DNA from: Camillea tinctor
Lineage: Eukaryota > Ascomycota > Sordariomycetes > Xylariales > Xylariaceae
Reading direction: 5' to 3'
Assembly: GCA_022578605.1 (NCBI GenBank)
Contig: MU394093.1
Span: 248,001 to 312,000 of the forward strand
Length of the DNA: 64,000 nucleotides
In this document: one piece after another, positions 55,648 to 64,000 of the stretch
Layout: each line of letters opens with the position of its first letter
Numbering within the stretch: the first letter of the stretch is position 1
The notes under the pieces: model-generated
The model's input: the letters and a program-made list of their open reading frames with translations, nothing else
Database searches by the model: none
Told to the model about the DNA's origin: nothing
Made by a program: the position numbers and the translations under genes

Positions 55648-57359
55648 GATGGAGGTTACTGGAGCCTAATGAACATGAACCAACTGGCCTTAGTGCGATA
55701 TACGAGACACGAAGGTCAACGGCGCAACATCTGATACCCCTACTGGCATTTCAAATGACATTAAGCATGGAGTGGAATAGAGACTAACAGAAAAAAAGAA
55801 AAAAGAGGGAGGGGGCAGTAAGGTGTTGAAATGAAAGTGGATCCTATGGCATATGGTATTATGGCATGGCATGTTATATGTGATAATGGACGGGGCATCA
55901 TTGAGTTACGGCTTAACTGGCATCCGGCTTATATTTATTTATTTATTTTCTGTGTCCACGACTCTTTGCCCCTACAGGAGAAGGGACTTTTCATATGGCA
56001 GGATTTTTCAAGGTGTTGGGGGGAGGGGGGCTAAACAAGGAGGTTTGGATTCATGAAATCAAGAAAGAAACCAACACGGGAGAGAGAAAATTTGGTGAAA
56101 AGGGGTATTAATTAACCTACTTTGCTTTGCAACTTTTTCACCTTGAGAGATTCCCCCCAAGTGTTATTTGTTATATGCCTACTTTTTAGGTACTATTGTC
56201 TATTATATCATACTCCTAGTACTTACTATTGCTGGTGTTTTCTTTATTGTTCTTTTACCCTAGGTGCCCCCCTAATCATACCTAGCTCCCCCCTTTCCCC
56301 TCTATGTATACCTACCTAGGTACCTAATCTAAATATCTATCCCGCCATAGTATACTTTACCTAGAAGAGAAGAGAAGTGAGATAAAGAGGTTTAGACATA
56401 TCCGAAAATGTAGACTTCTTTGCTCCATTAACAAGCAAGCCTTGATCGACCCTTCCTCTTCTACTCAATTGATTTCCTTTTGGAGAGAAAGAAACTAAGG
56501 TCGTATGGTCTGAGCTGTCTACACTATTTCTCTCCTTTATGCTTCGTAGCTATTTCTTGTATTTATGTCCCTCCTTGAATAGGTGTATGTTGTAGTGTGA
56601 AGGAGCTAGTGAAAGGGGTACCATGTCGGGGTACACGGTATCCTGGATCTCTTGTAAGAAGTCAATGGTAGAAATGATAGTGAATGGTAATAATGAACGT
56701 ACCAGTACATCTCGTTGTTGTCGTCATCCCCACCCCTATGAAAGTTGTTTGTTTGCAATCTTCCAGAAGCAGGCACATCTTCAATAAGTTAATAAAACAG
56801 CTAGGGCAGATAGGCACTCAAGTAGGGAAGGTAAATAGATAGATAAAAGTGATTTTTCGTAACGTTTTCTTCCTGTCTTCGTTTGATAAGTCTATATTCA
56901 CATTTCATCACCCCAGAAGGACCATAGACACAGAGATATTCCAAAGTAGTGGTTTCAGGGGGACCTACACCTCTACATTTACCTTAATCTGTTTAGCTTG
57001 TGGTCTGAATACCAGCTAAATTGTATTTACAAGCCATACCCAAGATACCAGTATATTCCATCTCCAACTCCAATTGCTAGTCATAAAAAGACGCGCAACT
57101 GCTTGTAGGGAGGAGCAGAACAGGTATTTCGTAAATTCAACCTCAAGAGGCGAAGATGAAGAACCATATAATCTCTCCTATCTCTCACTTTTCTAGGTGG
57201 AGATTACTCTAAGAGACCAACAAAGAACACAAAGTGAGCACAATATAATATGTGTGCTTAATTTTCAAGTACCCATGTGGTTCCATCGCCTATCACTTCA
57301 TACCTCGCGGGCCGCGTCCACATAGCAGTATACGCCTCAGTTACAAGCTACATGCGTCT
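55648..57359. other. Convergent intergenic region
   Basis: About 1.7 kb between the 3' ends of the SART3-like and helicase genes. It is AT-rich with CCTAGGTA motifs near 56300 and short ORFs without motif. No gene was seen. Confidence 0.5.
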
Positions 57360-60300
57360 TTATGCTTTCACAAAGTCTTGACCAAATACTCTTTGCCATA
57401 CATCAAGCCACTTTTCCTGTTGGGCGGTTGGAAGCTTGCCGGGCATTTTGAATGACCTTGTGAGAAGCTCGCGGAGTCTCGCACGCAGCACCTTGATCAC
57501 GAGCATTGTTTTCCAGTCGGGCACACTAAAGCGTGCTCTATTACCGTCAAGGACCAAGACACCAGAGTACATCTATATGAATAGTTATCAGTACATGTTC
57601 TGAGTGCTTGAGGCGCCGTCATAATCTATACGCATAGCAGGCCAGAAGATCACTTACATCGATTCGCACATCGCCGCAGAGCAGGGCGATAGCGAAATTC
57701 TCAACAGCCGTGGTTTCATGAGCGTTCAAGAATCTGGTAAATTGATTAGCATCAACGAGGATAAGCGTTTAAAACAAATCGTCCTGAATCAACCTACTGT
57801 TTAGACTGCATAATGTGATAATACGATAGCCATCTCAATTCTGGGTTGCCCTTATTGACGCTCGACGGGTGCAAGCTAATACTTTGGTTGTTCCCCACAT
57901 TACGGAAGCCTTTATTTTCCCGCACAAGTAACTTTGGGTAGAAGCTCCATGCGATTACGGATGCACTGATAGTGTCATTGTCACTATTAATATTGACTCG
58001 TTGGGGTAGATCGAAAAACTGGCGACGTCGGCTTGAGTAGCGGAGACGGTTCAGCGTACGCTTCTCGTCCTCAGTTAGTTGGAGGAAGCCAGAATCCACC
58101 AGAGAGACGATGAGTTGGCCTTTGAGATCCTCAATATTGGATAGAATCTGTGGCGACAAGAAATTCTTCTTGCAGTATTGGAAGTCGTGATTGGAATTCT
58201 GGCACACCTTTTTCCAGCCCAGATAAGCATTATATACAGTCAAAAGATCCGAGTCAGCTCTTCTAAATGCTCTACGAGCCTGATCTGCTTGGGACCGCTG
58301 GCCGAAGGGTGCGGTGAACGGCGATTTCGACGATAGAATTGCCGCCACAGTGATGGCCATATCAAGGCACTTAAAGATAGCTCCCTGTAGGACGAGCTTG
58401 CCAAGAAATACATCGAGCGGTAATCTGGCCAACTGATATCCGAGAGGGGTGAGATCTTCTGTGGAAGTCAGGGCCCTCACGTCGACAAGGGCGTCAATTG
58501 CACGACGGATGTTCTTCGCCGATGGCGCATCGAGTGCCTCTCCGAGGGTTTCTTCGATACCACCAATCTTGCATATTTTGACGCGGATAGCTAGATCTTG
58601 TAAAGATAGACGTAGCATTTCCGGCGTCTGTTGGTCATTCATGAGGTTGTCATGACGACACTTCGTGAACATGTGGAAACAGAGACCTTCTTGGACACGA
58701 CCAGCTCTGCCACGTCGCTGCTTCGCGTTCGCTCTTGAAATGAACGTGTCTATGAGCCGGGAAAGCTGCCTTCGTTCGTCGAATCGCATCTCGCGGTGTT
58801 TGCCTGTGTCGATGACACACGTTACATCGGGAATAGTAATACCGGTCTCTGCAATGTTCGTGGCTAAGACAATTTTTCTGAATCCTTCTGGCGGTATAAG
58901 AAAGGCCCTCTCCTGGTCCTCAGTAGCTATTGTTGAATGCAACGGGAATACTTCCCAATCCCTCTGGAAGTATGGTTCTCCGAGCAAGAAATCATTGAGA
59001 ATCCTGATCTCAGCAATACCCGGGAGAAATACCAGGATCGCCTTGCTGTAATTGGAGTATTGGGGGTCGGTTGCGATCCGCTGGATTAGTTGAACAATCA
59101 ACTCGAACTCTATTTGATATTCATCAATTTGAGATAGGGTGTTCCTAGTCTTCGCCGAATATTGTCGTAGGTCTTTACCAGCATTGCCTGTAGGTGTCAA
59201 TTCACCCTCCATCTCAGTGGGATCGTCATCTAGATTTGTCATCTTCTCATGGCTCTGCTGGTCAATGGTATAGCCAGTAAGTTCAAGGGCATCCTCGAGA
59301 TACTTGACTTGCACTGGAAAAGTACGGCCAGGAACATTCAAGACGGGGGCGCGTCCCAGATAATTTGAGAATCTTTCCGCGTCCACAGTAGCGGACATGA
59401 GAATGACCTTTAGATCCTTCCTACGTATAAGTAGTTTCTTGAGAACAATCAATAGGAAGTCGGAATCAATCGAGCGCTCATGTACTTCGTCGAGAACGAG
59501 ATGAGTAATCTCGCGAAGTTCATTAGAACCTTCAAGCATTCTCATGACAATGCCTGTTGTAGCGTATACCAGGCGTGTCTCCTTCGAGGTATTGGATTCA
59601 AGACGGATGGAATATCCCACAAGGGATCTTGAGGTGCCTAAATCACCTCTTCCTTCACCTAATTCTTCACTAACCCGACGAGCTAGTGATATGGCAGATA
59701 TTCTGCGAGGCTCCGTGCAGTATATTTTGCAGGGCCGCCCTTGGGATAGTTGGTGTTCTAGGAGGAATGATGGCACCTGCGTGCTCTTGCCGCTTCACAC
59801 ACGAATTAGTCCGGTTTTTGTTTTGTACAATCTGCATATGGTAGGGTAACCTACCATCCGGTTTCACCACAAACAATGACAACCTGTTCGCGCTCAACAG
59901 TATCGAGGACTTGCTCTCTAAAGTGCCACATTGGAAGCTGCATACGTGATTGCTATATTCCAGATCAATACGGGGGTTGTGCTGAGTGCAATATCACGGA
60001 ATCCGAAACTTACCAGCATGGTGTTAAACCGTGGCGTGCTTGACTTTTCAGCCCAGATTCGCTGGTAATATTCTGGCCCAAATGGGTTATTCCCCCTTTC
60101 CCCGGACGAGTCATCAGCCATATCATTCTGGTTACGTTGCGCAGCACGCCCCTTGAAGGCTCCCTGGAGAAGAACCCCGTCTTCCAATTCTTGGTCCTGC
60201 TTCTGTCGTATTAGAGTTCGGAGATCTTTGATAGCTGATCTATCCACGGCATCCATTCGACTCTTCTTCTCCTCAGCAAGTTCAGCCCAGAATTCTCTCC

Positions 60301-62193
60301 ACACAGAAGGTAGCCGTAGAAAAACCTTCTCTTCCTTAGTCGAGCTGAAAATAACAAATAAGGCTAAGGTGGCGATGAATGCTTCAGACTGCTTCAAGTC
60401 TGGGGTAGCAATGGTAGTCATTTTGAAAACATATTGATAAGGGAAGATACTACTCTCGATAGATGCAATGTCAGGAGAAGGGATAGTATCTTGAGCCTTG
60501 GACCAATAAATGGACACCATATGACGATTCGAATAAGTGGTCTCGGATATGGGAGTATATATAACTTTTACTGACGAGTCCCTGGGAGCCAGAATCAGTA
60601 AAGTCGTCCCTCCAGTGGGATATTCAGTAGCCATGCACACCTTGATCGACACGTCTCTTCCAGGAGTCGCATGGGGGTCACACCAGACCATTTTCCGAAA
60701 TCACGGATAATTATCTTGACCCCGTCTGCTCCATTGACAACGGTGGTAGTCTTACCCGTTGAGTCAGTTTCCTGGACAGGGAGGCTAGCAAAGAGATCAG
60801 AAAGAGCTAGGTCGTCATCTTCGTCACCTTGCTGCAAGATTTCAGCAGCAATGCGCTCAGCTTCCTTGGTTACGTCTTCGTCACCAATCTCGTCGTCCTG
60901 GGCAGGCTCGTCCTGCATCTTATCCTGTTCAGCTTGCCTTTTCTTAGCTGAAAATTCTTTCTCAAGCTCAATCCGGTTGACCCGCCATTTCTGCTCGGCA
61001 GAAAACTTATCAAAGAGCACATCCTGCTCTATGCGCTCGATCTTGGCCACCAGCTTTGCTTCTTCTAATGGTTCCACGGGGGAATCCTGGGTGGATTCCT
61101 TGACACCATTGAAACCAGGTTTCTTTCCCGACCTAGGTCTGTTGATTTCTTGATTGGGTCTCTGAATCCAGAACAGTTTCGCTTTCGTCTCTAGGTAGGC
61201 TGGTATCAAGTTGTCTGGCTCAATATCCTCGTCGCAAAGAACAGAAACTTTCTTCGGAGACCCTGTACGGGAAGCTTTCGCATTGACTAAGCCGGATTTT
61301 ATACCCCCAAGTTTCTGACCACCGTTGGCTTCTGGACGGGGTGTATTTGCTCCCGAAGGCAGGGGACTTTCTATAGGTGTTTCTATTCACGGGCGTCAGG
61401 GACTAAAATACTAGGACACGAGAGAAACAAAACGGAACCGCTTACCTATTTGGGGCTTCACAACTCTAGCCTTGTAATCATAGTCATGAAGTTCATCTCT
61501 GGTGCATTCCCGTGCCAACCAATCTAAAGCTTCATCCAAACCCCATATGCTGTCTTTGGTGGTACTGCTTATGCTAGGCGCTATCTCGAGCACGTGGCGC
61601 ACAACGGCGTTGGTCTTGTCGGAAGGGAACGAAGCAGCTGTCAAGGTTTGCTGCAAAGTCCATAATCTCATAGTCAGGTCCTCTTCAGTCGGCATCTTAC
61701 CAGAAGTCGAAGCATCGGAGGCGAGCGAGGAGTTGGCGAACCGGCTTTCAGCCTGGATCAAATCTAGAATATGGTCCATAAGTTCCTGGGGCAGCCACTT
61801 TCGAGTATTCAATGTTTCGGCCTGCCCACGGAGCAGTCGTCGATCGGTCTCGAGTCGGGACTTTTGGCGCAGAGCATCTCGCTTGACTTTGGAGGCATGC
61901 TTCTCGACAAGGAGTTGAAGTTCAGACTCCTCGAGCTGTCTTTCAAATTCCTCCGGGCTCAGCTCCTCTTTCTTGACCTGATCTTGGGAGTGAGCAGCGG
62001 CGGGCGGGGGGGCATTCGGGTCTCGAGATGATGACGGCGGAGGCACGCCAGAGCTCGATTTAGGTCCCTCTGGAGCTTTGGGGGAGGACACTGGGTCGGC
62101 GTTCTCGACTCTGGGTTTGGAGGCAACAGAGGTAGTAGCAAACCCGCGAGCCAGCTTAGCCGACTTGGTCTTCTTTTTTTTCGCGCCCGCCAT
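57360..62193 (-). CDS. DHX29-type DEVH-box RNA helicase (YLR419W-like)
   Basis: Superfamily 2 RNA helicase of the DHX29/DHX57 group; DHX29 in animals helps 40S subunits scan structured leaders. Seven exons on the minus strand: 62193-61446, 61382-60641, 60581-60014, 59937-59855, 59792-57798, 57733-57658 and 57572-57360, giving 1474 residues; the six introns are 59-85 nt with GT-AG ends and all junctions keep frame. The N-terminus (MAGAKKKKTKSAKLARGFATT) is Lys-rich, followed by a UBA-like segment (SIWGLDEALDWLA) and coiled coil. Walker A GETGCGKS is rebuilt across the fourth intron; next come TEPRR, DEVHERS (motif II), SAT, the long insert typical of DHX29, and QRRGRAGR (motif VI). HA2 and OB-fold regions follow; exons 6-7 give LNAHETTAVENFAIALLCGD and end in QRVFGQDFVKA. 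It is divergent from GCN1. Confidence 0.93.
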
Positions 62194-63118
62194 AGTGCTG
62201 AATCAGCCGGCGTGGGAAGAGGGAGAGGGAGAGGGAGCGGGAGAAGGAAAGTGGAAAGGTAAAAGGGGTAAAAGAAATTCAAAGTTGACAACAATCATGC
62301 AAAGGGAAAAAGAAAGAAAAAGATCCTGAAAACGTAGGTGATATGGGTTTGGGTATGTGTCCCCTCAAGAGCAAAGAGAGAAGAGGAAGAGGAAGAGGAA
62401 GCAGAGGAAGCAGAGGAAGGGAAGAAGGAGATAAGCTAGTAGAGTAGTAGGTACGTAGAATATAAGGTTATGTATCGCTATAGGTACATGCTATGTAGGT
62501 AAAAGGTAAAAAGTATTAAAAAAAAAGTTAAAAGATGGACACTAAACACTAAGCAATGTGAGACGTGAAGAACCCCTGTAAGATGTAGGTTAAGTACCTA
62601 GCCTAGGTAGGTAGATATTGGAGGGGCACAAATAGATGCCCATGACTTACACTAGGTACCTAATAATGAGGGGCACATTGTTACGGACCTCATTACACTA
62701 GGGCGGGAAATAAAATTACAGACCGCCTTCCATTTCTAGTAAGACCCAAAGACCCAATGAAACTCCCCCACTGCCAATGGTTACCTAATGTCTGCAGGAG
62801 GTTAACTTAGATGTACATACATAGTGTGTATAACATAAACCCCCCCCCCTCCCCTTCCCATTCCCCTCCCCCCACCAAAAGGAGAAAAAAAAAAGTAGAC
62901 GGCGAATTGCTCATGCCGAGCCCTCAAATGTGTCCGATGTGAATACCTTCTTCTACCTACCTACCTACCTACCTAACCTTACCTAACCTTACCTACTTTC
63001 CTGTTTATCCCCAACCCCACCAACCAACCTTGAATTCCTGGGATTATCTCTTGCAAGGGACTTCTTTTTCTTTTTTTCTCCTCTATCATGTCCCTAGACC
63101 TACCATCCGACCACCAAA
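62194..63118. promoter_or_regulatory. Divergent promoter region between the DHX29-like gene and GCN1
   Basis: These 925 bases separate two divergent start codons and so contain both promoters. They hold GAGGAA repeats (62375-62425), CCTAGGTAGG-like motifs (62600-62660), a C run near 62840, CTAC repeats (62951-62975) and a CT tract (63058-63085) just before GCN1. No gene lies in between. Confidence 0.5.
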
Positions 63119-63126
63119 ATGACTGA
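63088..63126 (+). promoter_or_regulatory. Upstream ORF whose stop overlaps the GCN1 start
   Basis: ATG at 63088 opens a 12-codon frame (MSLDLPSDHQND) that ends at TGA 63124-63126, three bases beyond the GCN1 ATG (63119-63121), in a different frame. Ribosomes ending here would be within reach of the GCN1 start for re-initiation. The leader boundary is not known, so it is only a candidate control element. Confidence 0.45.
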
Positions 63127-64000
63127 AGCTGGGACGGCTGCAAACGGGACCTCCCAGACGGGCCTGGATTACACTTCAACTAGAGCTGCTCTCTTCTCTT
63201 CCTCCACTAATACCCGGATAGCCCACCTGAGTCTCCTTGATGAGAGACTCGAGCATAAATGTAAGTCCTAAGATACGGGTAATTACAACTAACCTGCAAA
63301 TCTTGATATTGCGGCTTGCTAATATGTATATCTACGTGTCTTGTGCGTGCGCGCATGTGTATATAGCTATCGACCAAGCCTCTATTCCAGCTCTGCTACA
63401 GCTGCTGTTTGATACACACAGTTTCTACGTTGATCGACCTTCCAGAAAAGGTGTCCAGGCCTGTCTTGCATCCGCCATTGCTACTACAACTGATGCCAAA
63501 ACCCTCGCTCCCTTCGTAGCTACTTTACGACAGGAGTCACAAAAGCTCGGGATCGCCTCTAGTAGTGCCTTTGTCTTGGTCGAGTGGTGTTCCGTTATAT
63601 CGAAGGCCCTAGCCGACAATGCATTGTGGGATCAGTTAGGTCCCGACGTCGTCGCTGCCAACACCTCCGCTCTTGAGAAATGTCTTCAACCTACAGCTAA
63701 ACCCGGTGTCGCCCATTCCGCCTTGGTAGTCACCCGTCGTGCGCTGCGCGCTGCTTTCTGGTATAAGAGCTTTAGGGAAAAGACCATCAGGGATGTAGTG
63801 CAGGCCCTGACTGCCAAAGGTTCCCAGCCCACGGCAAAGAATGCTGTCATGCTCGGTGTCGTTGCTGGAGTATGTTCCCGTCACGATGAGGCCAAGGGTG
63901 TTTTAACCACACTCAAGCCGCAATTCTTCACTTTCTTTACTAGGGAGCTAGTCGGATCGCGGACGGCAATCCCCCCTCATATCGCATCCGGTCTTCGTGA
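63119..64000 (+). CDS. GCN1: GCN1, activator of the Gcn2 kinase (5' part only)
   Basis: GCN1 is a very large HEAT-repeat protein that binds ribosomes and relays uncharged-tRNA or collision signals to the eIF2alpha kinase Gcn2. Exon 1 is 63119-63260; a 106-nt intron (GTAAGT to TATATAG) is followed by exon 2 from 63367, which runs off the right edge still open, so 258 residues of about 2,600 are seen. The start MTEAGTAANGTSQ and helical text such as RIAHLSLLDERLEHKSIDQ, FYVDRPSRKGVQACL, FVLVEWCSVISKAL and AVMLGVVAGVCSRH fit the N-terminal HEAT region of fungal GCN1. The rest lies outside the window. Confidence 0.92.

Noticed and set aside
1..64000. CRISPR array, prophage or bacterial operon
   Set aside because: All clear genes are eukaryotic with spliceosomal introns; no spaced direct repeats of CRISPR type were seen.
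1..64000. Secondary-metabolite gene cluster
   Set aside because: No polyketide synthase, NRPS, terpene synthase, P450 or transporter set is present.

Overview
The window is nuclear DNA of a filamentous ascomycete, most likely a sordariomycete. The evidence is short GT-AG introns with a CTAAC/CTGAC-type branch site, a Ste2 (PRE-2) class pheromone receptor, a CFEM-domain surface protein, a fungal Som1, a long RPB2 with two small introns, and housekeeping proteins that read like Pezizomycotina orthologues. Intergenic DNA is rich in poly-A/T, CT tracts and palindromic TAGGTA/CCTAGG motifs. The order cannot be fixed from sequence alone; Xylariales is only a guess.

Layout. 0-2.5 kb: AT-rich edge with one unexplained ORF. 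2.5-6.4 kb: RPB2 (+). 9.1-10.5 kb: STE2-type GPCR (+). 10.9-14.1 kb: three nuclear genes for mitochondrial proteins, namely mitoribosomal uL22m (-), cytochrome c oxidase subunit VIIa/Cox9 (+, four small exons) and Som1 of the inner-membrane peptidase (-, two exons). Som1 shares a 77-bp intergenic region with a RecA/Rad51-fold protein that lacks a P-loop (14.2-15.6 kb, +). 16.5-18.2 kb: His/Gln-rich FAR1-domain transcription factor (+). 20.0-23.0 kb: isochorismatase-like/AlkB/GST-like fusion (-). 23.0-29.0 kb: 6 kb without a convincing gene. 29.0-30.5 kb: LRR-protein kinase of bacterial appearance (-). 31.2-31.7 kb: a 527-bp transposon remnant with long terminal inverted repeats and a perfect 9-bp target duplication. 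32.3-33.4 kb: TAF8 (+). 33.5-33.7 kb: poly-G, a 10-N gap and poly-C. 34.5-36.1 kb: RACK1/CPC-2 (+), with a U24 (snR24) box C/D snoRNA in its third intron. 38.4-39.5 kb: single-pass membrane protein (+, 5' end unresolved). 41.5-42.9 kb: CFEM-domain membrane protein (-, four exons). 42.9-52.4 kb: 9.5 kb with no gene I can support. 52.4-55.6 kb: SART3/Prp24-like splicing factor (+). 57.4-62.2 kb: DHX29-type DEVH RNA helicase (-, seven exons). 63.1 kb to the right edge: first 258 residues of GCN1 (+).

Themes. Several genes serve gene expression: Pol II (RPB2), TFIID (TAF8), U4/U6 recycling (SART3/Prp24), ribosome and translation control (RACK1, DHX29-like, GCN1, uL22m) and rRNA 2'-O-methylation (U24). 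A second group is mitochondrial (uL22m, Cox9, Som1). Accessory-looking items are the LRR-kinase, the AlkB fusion, the CFEM protein and the transposon remnant. All gene models were built by reading splice sites and family motifs directly; no alignment or database search was run.
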